From Theristus sp. LFF4_11 (Eukaryota > Nematoda > Chromadorea > Monhysterida > Xyalidae), in NCBI GenBank assembly GCA_030248135.1, contig JASANC010002873.1, forward strand, positions 1 through 64,000: a stretch of 64,000 bases of DNA, given 5' to 3'. Numbering within the stretch: the stretch's first letter is position 1; the number at the start of each line of letters is the position of its first letter. This document shows, in pieces, positions 1 to 22,532 of this stretch. The position numbers were made by a program, and so were the translations under genes. A model generated the notes under the pieces. It made no database searches and was not told the DNA's origin. It saw only the letters and a list, made by a program, of their open reading frames with translations.

Positions 1-1450
1 ATACAATATTTTTTATGTACTTAAATAAATTAAAAATTTGAAGTTTATGATTTTGCTATTTTTACCCGTTTACCCTAACCGAAGGCAAGCCTTTTTGTAC
101 AGTCTATCACGCTAATATATGCAACTCGCTGATTGGTCGGCTCCTCACGCTCCGCACCCTGGGAACGGGATTCAGAAAATATCATGTTTTTTTGTTGTTC
201 AGCGGTTTGTTTTCATTTTTTTCCATGCCGAAAAAATTCTAAATCAAAAACTACAAAATTCCAAACGTTTGAATTGGTAAAAAATTAGTAAACTGAAGTT
301 TTTTTGGTTGATTGACGGCGACGACGTCGTCGAGAATTTTTGCTTTCAAACGTACCGCTGGCCGCTGCTGCGTGTTCAAAACAAATTTAAAACAAACAAA
401 CAAAATAACAAAGCTTGCTTCCAACGATTTCGACGGTTTTCATCCCGCTTTTAACAATTGATTCATTGGGTGCGCCATGTCCATTCATTGTTGTTCAAAG
501 ATTGTTCACATTGTCAATAAATACTGTCACCTGCTGCGTTCTTCTTCTCTGTGCTTCGGACACACAGTAGCGGCCAGCGGCGGCACGCTCTTTTCATGCC
601 TAAAGGCAAAAACTAAACCAAAAACCATAGACGACGTCGTCGCAGTCAATCAACCAAAAAAAGACATTTTTTTGACATTGTGACCAATGCAAATTTTTGG
701 AATTTGGTAGTTTTTTATTTAGAATGTTTTTTCGGCATGAAAACAACAAAAACAAACCGCTGAACAACAAAAAACATGATTTTTTCTGAATCCCGTTCCC
801 AGGGTGCGGAGCGTGAGGAGCCGACCAATCAGCGAGTTGCATATATTAGCGTGATAGACTGTAAGTGAAGTAAAATTGAATAAAAAATATAAAAACTAAC
901 GTTTTTTTTCATTTACTCGTTTTAAAAAGCTAATGCTTCTTTTACCCGTTTACCCAAGCTACGCCTTTTTTGTAAAGTGAAAATGCGAAGTTTATGATTT
1001 TGCTATTTTTTCCCGTTCACCCTAACCTAAGTCGAGCCTTTTTGTATGTGAAGTAAGATTGAATAAAAACATAAAAATTAACGTTTTTTTCAATTACCCG
1101 TTTTAAAAAGCTAATGCTTCTTTTACCCGTTTACCTAAGCCAAGCCTTTTTTGCCAAAGTGAAAATGCGAAGTTTATGATTTTGCCATTTTTACCCGTTC
1201 ACCCTAACCTAAGTCAAGCCTTTTTTGTAATAAAAAATATAAAAATTAACGTTTTTTTCATTCAAAAATACCCGTTTCAAAAGGCTAATGCTTCTTTTAC
1301 CCGGTTACCCTAACATAAGCCAAGCCTTTTGTCTAAAGTGAAAATGAATAAAAGAAACAAAAAAGTGACGTTTATAATTTTGTTTTGCAGTCATTGCTTC
1401 TTTTTACCCGTTTACCCCAACATGAGCCAAAATTTTGCGAAGTGAAAATG
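1..1450. repeat. Tandem array of ~180-bp AT-rich units, split by a TIR element
   Basis: Units share a run of blocks: a GTGAAGTAA-type start, a poly-T/CATT block, ACCCGTTTTAAAAAGCTAATGC, a second ACCCGTTTACC block, AAAATGCGAAGTTTATGATTTTGC and ACCCTAACCTAAG followed by CCTTTTTG. Copies are clear from about 864 to 1440 and a partial one lies at 1-97. The array is interrupted at 98-863 by an inserted element described separately. The CCCTAACCTAAG block resembles degenerate nematode telomeric repeat, but the unit is not a telomere. No coding potential was seen. Confidence 0.75.
98..863. mobile_element. TIR element, TACAGTCTATC family, 766 bp, TA target site
   Basis: The first ~260 bases and the last ~270 bases are imperfect inverted copies of each other, starting at TACAGTCTATCACGC and ending at GCGTGATAGACTGTA. 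The surrounding tandem array supplies an empty site: near 1040 the array reads CCTTTTTGTATGTGAAGTA, while here CCTTTTTGTA precedes the element and TAAGTGAAGTA follows it, a duplicated TA. There is no transposase ORF; the short ORFs inside are incidental. It behaves as a non-autonomous element (MITE or foldback type). A shorter relative lies at 26911-27085. Confidence 0.8.
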
Positions 1451-2468
1451 AATGGTAAATACCATTTCGACCCAATTTAAAAACTAACTTTTTTTCAGAG
1501 ACGGTTTTGTCACATCTTTCGCAGTCGCTCGTCAAGTTTTGAGCAGCAACAATTGCCAGAAATTATCGCTCATAACCATGGAGTATCAATTTGAAAATGA
1601 AACATGGAGTATCAATTTCAATGAAATTTACTTGTTTTGAATCCAAAGTGCAACTTGCAATGCCGATGTCGGTGCGTTTTGCAACCCGATTTTTTGCAAA
1701 AACAAAAAAGTTCAAATTTTTTTCAATGACGGTTTTGTTACATCTTTCCCAGTCGATCATCAAGTTTTCATCAGCCACGCTTCCATTTGCCTATGCTGCG
1801 CTGAACTGTCTCTGTTGTCCAAAGAGTATCATGATGACTCCAGCTATGAAGAGCGACGTTTTTGAGAAAACAATCTCAACTGGCATTAATAAAAAAATAG
1901 GTTAAGGAAATTGAGATGGAGTTTTTTTAAGTAGGAAAAATGGGCGCCAATTCAAATTGCAAAAAAGTGCCACGCACAGACAGACACTTTGTAAATTTAA
2001 TAATATAGATGTTAATGTTTCGTCGTGTGTGACAGTTTTCGTGATTGATAACTTGTTTTGAAAAAAGTTCAAAATTCAAATTCTCAGAACCTCAGCTCAG
2101 TCAGCTCAGTCAGTTCATCGTGTTTTGTTCGTGTGGTGGTGAATGCGTGATGTTATTGATTGTTTCATTGTATTTTGTACTAACGGGTATTACCTATTTC
2201 GATGCTTCGGCATCGTGTCACTACCTTGGTAAGATAAACGTTACATCGTTACATCGTTACATCGTTTATCGTTTATCATCACTCACAACACAACCAATAA
2301 ACACATTAGAAAACGTGACATTTTTTCATTCAAGTCAAAGTCAAGTCACCATTGTAAAATCCCAAAGAGCAAAGATTGTGGCAAAAGCAAAATTTAGATT
2401 TTTTTTTCATTCAATAACCGACATCGAGAAGCGGTGCGTGAAAAACAATAATCGACTGCTGAGTGCTG
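1451..2468. other. Intergenic, 5' of asparaginyl-tRNA synthetase
   Basis: Contains a small direct duplication around 1575-1615 (ATGGAGTATCAATTT twice) and ORFs up to 151 codons without recognisable protein features. The part nearest the gene (about 2030-2468) is probably its promoter and 5' UTR. No promoter element is clear enough to mark. Confidence 0.5.
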
Positions 2469-7597
<5,129 letters not shown>

Positions 7598-8197
7598 ACG
7601 TTACTGGGTGGAGGAGCGAGAACGTCAGTTTTATTGCCAAAGCTTAGGTGATCGTTTGTTTTTGGTTTTCGACGTTGTTTTGTGATCACATAGAGCGGAG
7701 TTTATTTTATTGTTATTTTTGTTACTGTTTTGTAACTTAGAATTACGTCACTTCTGAACAATGTTGTTACTGGTGTTACGCTTTTTTCAAACTATACGAA
7801 GTGTGTGATATTGATCTTGTTGTGTGTCTGTGTTCCTTTTCCAGTATAAACACAAAAAACGACTCGCCGCCCTGCTGGAAATACCGTTTATTTTCTTGGA
7901 GAAGTTGAACCGTCTTTACAAGTTCGTAGAAAACAAAAAAAGCTGCATTTTTTGACAAACTGCCAGTATTAAAATAAGGAAGATTCGCATTTTCACCGTG
8001 GTGTAATGGTACTAAGACGGTTGAACATTTGACAAGGCTATGGAACTATTGCGGAAAAGAACAAAGTTGGCATTACGTTGCCTGTTGCGTTGGAAGTGCA
8101 GAGTAAAACAAAGTTTACAAAATTACATTCAGAAAAAAATTGATTTTCATTCGATGGACTCAAAAAAAACCAAAAGTATCAAATCGATGACACTTCG
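7598..8197. other. Convergent intergenic spacer
   Basis: AT-rich spacer between the stop codons of the asparaginyl-tRNA synthetase (+) and the collagen (-). It must hold both 3' UTRs. No additional gene or repeat was recognised. Confidence 0.55.
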
Positions 8198-9858
8198 TTA
8201 AGTTTTAGCCGCTCGACGTCCGTAGCCGGCGACGACGGCAGAGCTGCGCGGTGGACACGCGCAATACTAGAAAAAACATTCACCAGTCAGTGTCAGCCGT
8301 GTTGTCATGTTGATCGTTTATGTTCCCAGCCCAGACAACAATGAAGATGGGTCCAACAAAAAATGTCCTTTTTGTGGGCGGAGCCCACGAGCGACATTTG
8401 AACATCGTAATTCAAATTTCGCATGTGGCTTGGGGCTCGGGAAACAAACAATGAGACATTTTATCCTACGGGCTGTCCAAAAGTACTCTGGCTTCAAAAC
8501 TGACCGCTGCATCGGATCCGGGCAGGCCCGGATTGCCGGGTCGCCCCGGGTTGCCTGGTCCGCCAGGGCCGCCCGGAAAGCCGGGCTCTCCCGGCGGGCC
8601 AGTGGGGCCGGGTCGTGGTTGCTCGCGTGAATCCTGCCCGGGGTTTCCAGGGTCGCCGACTGGACCCGGTCGACCGGGACGTCCCGGCGGGCCTGGTCGG
8701 CCGACGCCCGTCTCGCCGTTGTCTCCCGGGCGGCCTCTCGGTCCGGGGCGGCCGTTTTCTCCTGAAATTTTTGTTGAAAATGACAAGCATTTCAGCAATA
8801 CGCACAGAAACAATTCGTACAAAACGTACCAGACGGCCCACTGTCTCCCGGCGGTCCGGCCGGTCCCGGACGTCCCGGAGTACTGCGTTCGCCGTCGCGT
8901 CCCGGCGGGCCTTTGCGTCCCGGCGAGCCGGCTTCGCCCGGCAGACCGGGCGGGCCAGGCGGTCCGGCGGGACACCGGATGCACTCCTGATTCGGACCGA
9001 CCGCATCGAGCAACGCGTCGTTGCCCGGTCTACCGCGTTCGCCGGGAATACCGTCGAGCCCGTTCGGCCCGGGGTCGCCCGGTTGACCCGGCGGGCCGGC
9101 GGGACAGCGATTCTGTGCGTCACATTGGCATTGGTTGCCGCCGACTTGACGTTTGCTGCGGAACTGGCCGAATGTGAAACCGTGACCGCCGTTCGCAGTG
9201 CTGCTTTCGATGCCCTGCACCGCCATCAGACCAGACCAGACGTTGTTCGATTTGATCTGTGTACCGTTTCAGTCGACACTTTGAAAGAAGATGAACGGAT
9301 TCAGAATCATAGTTTTCAGTAGAACGATTGAAAAGCGGTAAAGTTTCAATGCTGTGATGTGGACCGAACTAAAATAAACTTGGATGAAATGGCGTTGCTT
9401 CCACACCGTGAGTGACCAGTGCATCCGCAATGTTATGATTCTTTGGCTATCATGTGAGCAATGTGGTGAACGAACACAGCAGCTGATGCCATTTTAACCA
9501 ATAATAGAAAAGACGACAAATTAGGAGGATGATGGACAAGGAAAACCCGCGTGATCCTTCAACAGATAAAAAATTCAGCAGTGTAGAAAACCATTTGCCG
9601 ATGCAATGCCAAAAGATCGCTTTTCTTTCACGTCAAACAGAGGTTTTTTGCCTGGTTCTCTGTTCTGAGTAATCGGCCTAGAAAAATGTACGTTTCTTGT
9701 GATTCTCTCACCCTAAAATGTGTCATATCGCGCAGCACGTCGTTCTGTAGTTCACCGATTTCACTGTACAACTGTGGAATCACAAGCAACAGCGCCATTA
9801 ACGCGAAGCTGCTTGCCACCACTCCACCGATGGCCGTTACAGTTGCCAATGACGTCAT
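8198..9858 (-). CDS. Nematode cuticle collagen, 4 exons, complete
   Basis: Structural collagen of the cuticle, secreted by the epidermis. Exons in transcript order: 9858-9712, 9256-8830, 8761-8505, 8266-8198; 299 aa. The N-terminus has a hydrophobic signal-anchor (about residues 4-33) followed by [12 protein letters not shown] and SNNVWSGLM, the Col_cuticle_N pattern. RSKR at 82-85 is a subtilisin/furin-type cleavage site (homology box A). Then come CQCD, a short Gly-X-Y block, a cysteine interruption (CIRCPAG), a second block, and a longer block from exon 3. The last exon is only 69 bases and supplies YCACPPR; joining it to GSDAA through a GTCAGT donor gives the classic DAAYCxCPPR tail. Without that splice the frame runs on into an atypical ending. 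The start is the ATG at 9858; the frame upstream has only a TTG. Which numbered col gene it matches cannot be said. Confidence 0.93.
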
Positions 9859-9881
9859 TTTGTTGTTTCGATTCGTCAAAA

Positions 9882-9890
9882 TCTAATGGA
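9882..9890 (-). promoter_or_regulatory. Possible trans-splice acceptor 5' of the collagen
   Basis: On the minus strand the sequence TTTTTCCATTAG ends 24 bases upstream of the collagen ATG. Its pyrimidine-rich run and AG fit a spliced-leader acceptor, usual in nematodes. It could also be a cis acceptor of a 5' UTR intron. No spliced-leader gene is visible in the window. Confidence 0.35.
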
Positions 9891-11064
9891 AAAATATATC
9901 TCCTGAAACGACTTATTCGGATTGGATACAAGATTTTTCAAATTTCAGGTGATGAAGACTACCCAAACAACTTTACTAATCCAAGCTGAAAATGAACATA
10001 AGACCAGCATTCCAGTGGGCTTCTTATATCATAACAGCAGTTTGCAGTAATCAACGTTGAATCACTTGTACTTTCAATGCAACTGCATGCATGCATGCCC
10101 GCGAAAGTCGTAAAAGTTACATACATGCATAATTATTCTTGAAATGCACATTCAGATTTCATGTAAGAAGTGGTGATTTTACACTCTCAAATTAAGCAAG
10201 CGTGAGTGGTGTGTGATGCAAAACTTATTGTGCTCCTTGAGTCTCGCGCGTGAAAGATAGCATCACCACCACACAACACGTTTTTCTTTAAACTGTGCGC
10301 AATTTCAATTTATTTATTTACCCAGTCAAGTTTTCTCTCGAGTTGTCTTGTCACGCTGTGTGATTTTCATGTTTTCTTTTTCAAATACGATGCAAGTTAG
10401 TGTTTATATTTGAATGCGCACATTGCTGCAGAAGCATTTACTTTCTAATAAGCACGCGTGGCCACCACCAGTATAAAGTATAATATGCGAAATGAAATGT
10501 ATTTCGGAAAAAGCGGTTTTCCACAAAAGTGCGCACATTGCATTGTCATGTTTTACAATAATTGGAATATGTTGTATATTGTACGGACGGTGACGCTTCG
10601 CTGCCCGTGCGCAATTTGTGGAGCAAGTTTTTTCTTGATTTACATGAAAGCAACCTTTTTTAAACCACGGAATGGTATATGGATGGTCTGGATGGATGGA
10701 GATACAAATTGGGCCCTGTGTGTACGATAAGCAAGGGAGTTACAAAGTTGTAGTATGAACCAAAAAGACTAAACTTCTGCTAATCAGTTTTGTCTCACGC
10801 GCACCTTAAAAACAAATAATGGAAAAATCTGATTCAGTAAAACTAAACGTTCCTCACCCGTCCGGTTAGGACCATCACGGAATTCAAAAAACCAACCATG
10901 GATTTGCACGAACGCATCAGCAACAACATTTTTTAAATGTCCCGTGAACTTTTAAACTTTTAAAAATTTTAAACTAAAAATCCGTTTTTATCACTCCTTT
11001 GGAAATGAAGTGTGAAAATAGAATAATGTGATTTCTTTCTCGTTGTTTGTACTCGTAATTAGAG

Positions 11065-11790
11065 ATGTCAAGAAAAAAAAATTTCTATTTTTTTCTTTAA
11101 AAAAAATATATTTTTTTTTAATTTTTTTTTTAAATGAAAGTTGTTCAGAATTTTTCAGGGAGTCCGAATATCACCATCTGAGGAGCCACCGACTTACCAT
11201 ATGACCCCCACTCATATGGGAGGAGGGTGAAAATTTCAGACTTGGTTTCGGCGACCCCATTTTCCCACCGACGACATCACGTCTCGTGTTTTGCCTCTCA
11301 ATTCACCTCAAATAACACGGAAACAAGTTCAACAACAAACCGGTGTGATCATGCTGACGACACGAGGCGAAACAGCAACGAGCAACCAACGAAGTTACGC
11401 TTGCAGTGGCAGACAGTGCAATTTCGACCTTTCGAGATCCTGAAAAACGATGCGTAAATGTGAGTTCTCTGCTTCTATCTCACCTTAGCGGCATCGGAAT
11501 TTGTTGAACTAGCCTTTGCGACGCTCAAGTACTTCAATGCACGAGTCGATCATCACTCACCAAGGCTGAAAACAGTCGATAAATCAATCCAGAATACCAC
11601 CTGCAGCGTTGAAGACTAAGTGACAAGGTAAAGTCAAAGAAAATTTTTGTTGAACTTTCGAAAAATTATGCCAAAAACGGCATTTTCAGGGCACATTAAA
11701 GAAAAAATTTCAAAAATTTTTAATAAAAAAATAAAAAAAATGCTTATTTTTTTTTTAAATTTTTTTTGACCCTTACATTTCTACTCGTAA
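11065..11790. repeat. Dispersed foldback-type repeat copy
   Basis: The outer parts are A- or T-homopolymer rich and partly inverted. The inner part (GGGAGTCCGAA, CAGCAACGAGCAACCAACGAAG) matches, with divergence, the 46.3-47.6 kb repeats. The segment 11625-11740 is a near copy, in inverted orientation, of 43390-43510. Confidence 0.6.
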
Positions 11791-11904
11791 TGCATCATTA
11801 TTAAAACAGCTGCATCTGCAGTTCCGGTGCTCGTGCTCCTCCTCCAAAACACAGGAAAGAAAAAAATGCAAAAACTAAATTGATCATTTTCACCTTATCA
11901 AAAA

Positions 11905-11943
11905 GGCTTGGCTTAGGATTAGGATTAGGTTTAGGATTAGGAA
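11905..11943 (+). repeat. Degenerate telomere-like TTAGG(A/T) tract
   Basis: Several consecutive TTAGGA/TTTAGGA units follow GGCTTGGC. The same flank-plus-tract arrangement recurs at 22345-22420 and, inverted, at 47670-47730 and 47935-48020. The units resemble, but are not, perfect TTAGGC repeats. Confidence 0.6.
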
Positions 11944-12699
11944 CCTACAACGACTCATTGCAAGCAACCTCTGATCAGAAATCAAAAAAATCACTTTTAA
12001 GTATGTATACAAATCGTTTGTACTTTGTCCGAAATAAACCGTTTTTTCGCGGCAAAATAGTTTTCTGTTTTTCGTCACCAGTGACAGTGACAGTGACGAA
12101 TTAAAAAATCGCTCGGTAAAATCCAAGGACTGCGTGAAAAAACGCGACAAAAATAAAAAGAAACAACGAAGTTTCAATTACCCAAAACGCAAACGTTGTG
12201 GTTCATTGTTGGTCATCATATGAATCTCGTCCGGTCCGCATAAATTCTCTGCTGATTATTATTCTTTTTTCCTTCCCATCTCGTACCTCCTCATCGTGTA
12301 CGGTTTACGACTGCTCACTCTTGCATTGAAATTGCTCTTGCATTTCACAGAGATTGATTGTCTGTAAAATCTTTCCTGCAAACAAACACCGTTAGACAGG
12401 TTGAACTTGAACAAACGACAGAAAAAAATTCTTCAACGCAAACACAGCCAAGGAAACTGGAGAGAGAAGAACCAACCAAAAAACCTTCACCCTCACCCAC
12501 ATTTTTGTTTCACCATTTCGAATTCAGATTCAAAGTTTTCAGCTCGCCGCCGCCGTCGCCGCCGTAAGCTGCAATAAAAGCAGCATAATAACAAAAAACA
12601 ACAAAAGATTACAAGCAGTGCAGTGCACTGGCAAAAAACCACCAACAACGGAGATCCATCTGGTCTAGTCGACTCACTGCTCGACAAGCCAACATACAA

Positions 12700-18004
<5,305 letters not shown>

Positions 18005-19254
18005 TTGGTTTGTTGGAGCCTGTCGGAGAGACACATGCACGCTGCGTACGTAAAGTCCTTGGCTGGGGACCGTGCACTCGGCTCGCACGTTATTTCCATC
18101 AGATGATCCGACACAACGCACAGGCACTCAATGGTAAATTGCACGGCAGTGTATGTTTGCTGGTGTGTTTATGATTTATAGATTTTGAAAAACACATTCA
18201 GCCGACATGCACGATCGTCAGTCACACAGGATTTATAAAACGTTATCAAAACGGACAGGCTGTGATGAACGTACTGTGTGAATGAAACTGTTGTTTCTCG
18301 TTTCTTTTTCAACCAGCAAAAAAGATTTTGTTTGTTTCCATTCGTCGTGATTTATTGGCGTGATGATGTGGCATCAAATGTGGTAATGTTGAACGTTTGC
18401 TGCCTGTTTATGAGGGATTCGAGCCGTTTTAAAAAGGTTCGGCTTCAAATCTTTGTACATTTCACACAAATTTCTTTTGCATTTTAGTTTTTCAAATATG
18501 ACCCGGTCAAAAAGTTTGTGTTTATTGTCTGATACATGCGTGCGTGCAGTCAAACAGAATATTGCGGGCAACTCGCTGGATGGCTGCCTTTGAAGTGAAC
18601 TGAATGATTGGCTCTAAACATCTCGTTGCAGCCAATCAGCACCAACCACCACAGCTCAAAGTTGTGCAATGTGCAAAGTGCACCATAGTTTTGTCTGTCA
18701 GTTTGATTGTGGTAAATTTTATTTCAAGACCAAAACCTAATCTCTCTTGTGACACAAACAAGCAGCTTTGTTTGCAAGGTACAATGTGAAAACTTATTCT
18801 GTGTTACATAGACACCCATGTATTTTTTCGTGTTGTGTAAATGGAATGAGCAATTCTTTTTTTGCTTCAATGTTGAGCTTTACCTTCACCATTCAAAACG
18901 TTCATGATTCACTTGCGACATATTTTACTAACACCGTTTTTTAGTTTGTTCAGTTTCAGTTCATCATGTTGTCATGTACAAAGTGCAGTGCATTGGAAAT
19001 GTAAAAATGTGAAATTGTATAGACAGAGAGAATAATAAATCTATTGCGTCAGTTTCAGTTCTCATTTGATTCACAACAAAACGCGTTTAAGCAACGGTTG
19101 AGCAATTCTCATCGGAGAATGTTTCCGGGGGAAGACAACTGCGCGATTGGAATTATGACACATTTCAATACAAAGAAGCACCAACAATTTAGTAAGGCAA
19201 CTGCGGGAATTGGCATTCGTGACGAGACACATTTCAATCAAAACCCACCACAAT
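18005..19254. other. Convergent spacer between RSPRY1-type and Nudix genes
   Basis: Holds the 3' ends of both neighbours. AT-rich, with short ORFs lacking any family signature. No structured repeat stands out. Confidence 0.5.
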
Positions 19255-21156
19255 TCACAACGCAGAAGAACGGGAGCGACCGCCGAGCATGTTGTTGTTG
19301 TTGTTAATGGCTATCGATTGTGCCTTTGCAACGGGGTCGTCGACGAAAGCACGCCAGTTTGACCAGTTGTCGGCGTGCGGGAATTCGACTCGGTGCAGAG
19401 TTTGCGACTCCGCACGGAACTGCTCCGCCGTCCCGTTGTACACTCGCGGCGGCGTGTGCACAGGGTCAGCGGCTGTTTCGTATGCTGAGTCACCTGTTTG
19501 GACAGTTCTTGTGCGAATCACATTTTGCCCTTCCTACTTTTGACGCTGCATCTTCACCGCCAAACCAAAACAGAACCAGAACAATAGTGCATTTTTTAGT
19601 GAAAAGCCTAAGGTGAAAACATCCACCTAAGTGCAAAATAACCACGACCGAACCACCAACGATCATCCAGAACGACACACCCACCATTCAACAGGCTCAC
19701 GCGCGCGCCGTCGTCGCACAGCACAAAATGCGGGCAGATACGCGCGATCCGCGAGTGCCCGGCACGATTCACGGCGAATCGCAACAGATCGCCGGGTTTC
19801 TGTCTGGAAAACGCGGCCAATTCGGCCATTTGATAGATCTGCGGCGGCGCCAAACGCAGCTCGTTTCGGTGCGCTCGTTTCACAGTCTCTGTCGTTTGTA
19901 GCCACTGAAAAACAGGAGTGATGATAAATTGAATGATGAAACAGGGGAAAACTTTGAGTTCTCTAACCAGTCTGGTGAATCACGGAAATTGTTGCTGATA
20001 AAATCGTCAAAAAAATCCGATTCAAACACAAAGATGAGTAACGTCCACGACAAAATCAGCAAAATGCAGCCAACCAACAGGTTGGATGAACTCCTGATAG
20101 TCCCAGTTGCACAGTACAGTCGCACAAAAAACTGTAAGTTCACTGTCGCACAAAAAAACAGTAAGTTCACAGTCGCACAAAAAGTGTGCAACATGAAATA
20201 CTGTGTTATTGACAGCAGTTCAGTGTCTTTGATGAAAGGCTTTCTTTATTTCTGATTCAAGAAGATAGAAACATATTTCACCGCCGCATCCTGCAGTTCG
20301 TTTTCGCACGGTCGCGCATCGTGGAACTGCTCCGGCAGACACAACAGATAGAACACGGTGTCGAATCGGTGGCGATGCGACGGCGCCATCGGCGTCAGCC
20401 AGTTCGACCATTCGACCAGCAGATTGACGGCCGGCCGCCACCGCCGTGATGTTTGTTTGTCGGTTCCTCGTTGCTGATTGTTGCGGAACCACTCGAGAAA
20501 CCGGCGCGGCTCCGCGCGCACCGCCGCCGGCGGCGGGAAGTCGCGCAGTTTTGCGGCGGTCGGCTGACCGTAAAACAGGTTCTCGTAGTTTTCGTCGTCG
20601 TCGCCGTTTTCCGCGTTGACGTTGTTGTTCTTGTCGTTGCTGCTTAACACCACCAGCAAGCCGCACTCTTCGTACAGCTCTCGAAGCGCGCACAGTCGCA
20701 GTGCGACTTCGGCGCGCAACGACGACGACGACGTCGTCCGGGTTGGATTGTTCTGTTCGGCGTTGTTGTTTTCTTTGGCGTAAATCGGCAGTTTTGCGCT
20801 TCGTTTCACGACTCGATCGAGCGAGTTTGCAGCGAGCAAATCGATCCAGTCCGGTGAAACGTCGGAGCGGTCGAGTAAACCGCCCGGGAACACCCACGTC
20901 GACGGCATGAACGAGGCGCACTTGGATCGTTGCACCATGAACACCGACAATGACGACGACGGCGACGCTTTGGATGTGCATGCGAGGGACGACGGCGCTG
21001 AAAGGTTCACTTTAAATTTGATGACTCAATTTTTGGACCAAAAACTCGAACGCTGAATAGATATGATTGGTCAACCACAAATACGTCAAAAATGAATCAG
21101 CAACAAAGCAGACCACAGCAGATAATCGAGGCCGCTGGCTTCCATGCGCGCAACAT
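19255..21156 (-). CDS. NUDT19: Nudix hydrolase, NUDT19 (RP2p) family, 4 exons
   Basis: NUDT19 is a peroxisomal CoA/acyl-CoA diphosphatase in mammals. Exons in transcript order: about 21156-21114, 20997-20273, 19904-19685, 19493-19255; 408 aa. The tiny first exon encodes MLRAWKPAASII, matching the family's W-(R/K)-x-AAS start; its donor is uncertain by three bases. Exon 2 has FMPSTWVFPGG (GG at 53-54) and, after a ~65-residue insert, RELYEECG (120-127). That is the split Nudix box of this family, with metal-binding glutamates. The insert and the segment at 130-145 are Asn/Asp/Ser-rich, longer than in mammals. Exons 3-4 give ELRLAPPQIYQM and a HRVEFPHADNW tail. The C-terminus is Ser-Ser-Ala-Leu, at best a non-canonical peroxisomal signal. 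Gene order is convergent with the RSPRY1-type gene and divergent from the Ly6-like gene. Confidence 0.88.
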
Positions 21157-21465
21157 CGTGTTTTTACTTGTTCATCTGCTGGCTGGCGCTGGCTGATGAT
21201 GACGACTTGAGCGGGCACCTCGTCCGACTGTGGTGTTGGTGAATAAACTGAAAACAAATGAAAACAAATGACCTTTTTCGTCGTCCAATACAAATGTATT
21301 TAACGCGTACACGACGCTGCCCTAACCCAAACTTTTCAAACTTCGGAACGGTGCTAGCTGCTGGCTGAATGTAACAATGCACAGTTCATTCACTTTATGT
21401 GCATCATCAACTTTCAACTTTCAACATCATCAATCAACCAATTAACTTTCAAGGATTCAAGTACC

Positions 21466-21953
21466 CTACCGGCATAGTTGTTCCAGAGCCGAGGGGTTGG
21501 GGGGGGCGATATAGATAGCTGGAGCAAATTTTCTAGATTGATAGATAGCTGGAAAATTTTGGGGGGGGCCGCGGGGGGGCCATGTGACTTTGGGGGGGGG
21601 GGGCCGGTCAAAATTTTGAAATTTGATAGATAGATAGCTAAAACGCTAAAAAGCTATAAAAACAGCAAAATAATGCTAAAAATACACTAAAAATCAAGTA
21701 TAAACGCGTATTTTACCTAAAATTAGCGAAATTTTCAAGAATTACGAGCAAAAATGGTCAATTTTGGTCAAAAATTGACTCATTTTATGTCTTCGAAGAC
21801 AAAAATTTTCAGATAGATAGCTGGCTGAGAATTTTTTTTAGATAGATAATAGCTGAGCCGAAAAAACCTGTTTGATAGAGATAGATTCAAAAAAATTTTG
21901 GGGGGGCCGGCCCCCCCCAGGCCCCCCCTAGAACAACTATGCCTACCGGTAAA
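21466..21953. mobile_element. Inverted-repeat element with G/C homopolymer runs
   Basis: The left end reads ACCGGCATAGTTGTTC and the right end GAACAACTATGCCTACCGGT. Inside each end are runs of 7-10 G or C and AT-rich GATAGATAGCT motifs; both halves share AATTTTGGGGGGGGCC-like blocks in opposite orientation. A related CCCCCCTATAGAACAACTATG end sits at 46262-46285. No transposase is present. The ends are not precisely defined. Confidence 0.55.
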
Positions 21954-22189
21954 TATTGATGGGTGCAGGCAGCTGCAGCACAGCTTAGAGTTCAAAAAAA
22001 TTTTAAACGTAAAAAATCTTTTAAAAATCGGTATTTTTCAATTTAAAAACCAACATTTCTCCATCAAAATTGTACTTTTAAGACAATTAAGAAAATGCGG
22101 GTGATTGTGGTTCAATAGCAAAATCACAAAAGGTTTTACCCGGACCGTCGGCACGGGTCAAATGGCTTAAAATAAAAGACTTTATTTCG

Positions 22190-22440
22190 AGCAACAATTC
22201 CCTAAAGCTTCATTACTAAAGCGCACGCGCACGCGGCATCGGCATGCTCATGCTCATGATCCACTAGCGCGCGTGCACACGCTCCGGCCCCAACAAGAAC
22301 TTGTTCAAAATGCAATTGTTCTGACATCTTCCTTCTTCAAAAGGCTTGGCTTAGGTTAGGATTAGGTCAGGATTATGTTTAGCTTTGAATTAGGCTTTAG
22401 GATTAGGTTTTGGTTTTGGCTAGTTTAGGCAACGTCTGCC
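22190..22440. repeat. Dispersed repeat with telomere-like tract
   Basis: Contains GCACGCGGCATCGGCATGC, a CACTAGCGCGCGTGCACACG segment, a block ending CTTCTTCAAAAGGC, and TTAGG-like units to 22420. It is the inverted counterpart of 47640-47870, with a further copy at 47935-48130. Confidence 0.65.
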
Positions 22441-22532
22441 AACATCAGTGGTTTGTTTTAGTACGACAGGCCAACCCAACAATTCATCGAACGAAAATCA
22501 AAAATCATTTTTAAAAAGTTTTTAAATATGAA

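Larger units (their letters stand above)
9891..12699. other. Divergent intergenic region with a repeat copy
   Basis: Lies between the collagen (-) and RSPRY1-type (+) starts, so it probably holds both promoters. About 11065-11790 is a dispersed repeat: poly-T/poly-A foldback ends plus a region resembling the 46.3-47.6 kb repeats (shared GTCAAAGAAAATTTTTGTTG-type tail). At 11900-11945 there is a degenerate TTAGGA/TTAGG tract next to GGCTTGGCTT. No convincing gene was seen; ORFs here lack domains. Confidence 0.55.

Noticed and set aside
7995..8062. tRNA-like sequence starting CCGTGGTGTAATGG
   Set aside because: An A-box-like start is present but there is no B box and no cloverleaf pairing.
8533..9322. 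Plus-strand ORFs reading [15 protein letters not shown] collagen protein
   Set aside because: GGN/CCN codons are near-symmetrical under reverse complement, so the antisense of a collagen also looks collagenous. The minus strand has the N-terminal domain, cleavage site, splice sites and C-terminal motif.
11905..11943. Interstitial telomere as a chromosome-fusion scar
   Set aside because: The tract is degenerate, short, and shares its flank with other copies, so it is part of a dispersed repeat.
20220..20981. 253-codon arginine-rich minus-strand ORF
   Set aside because: It is a shifted frame of the Nudix exon; the Nudix box is in the other frame.
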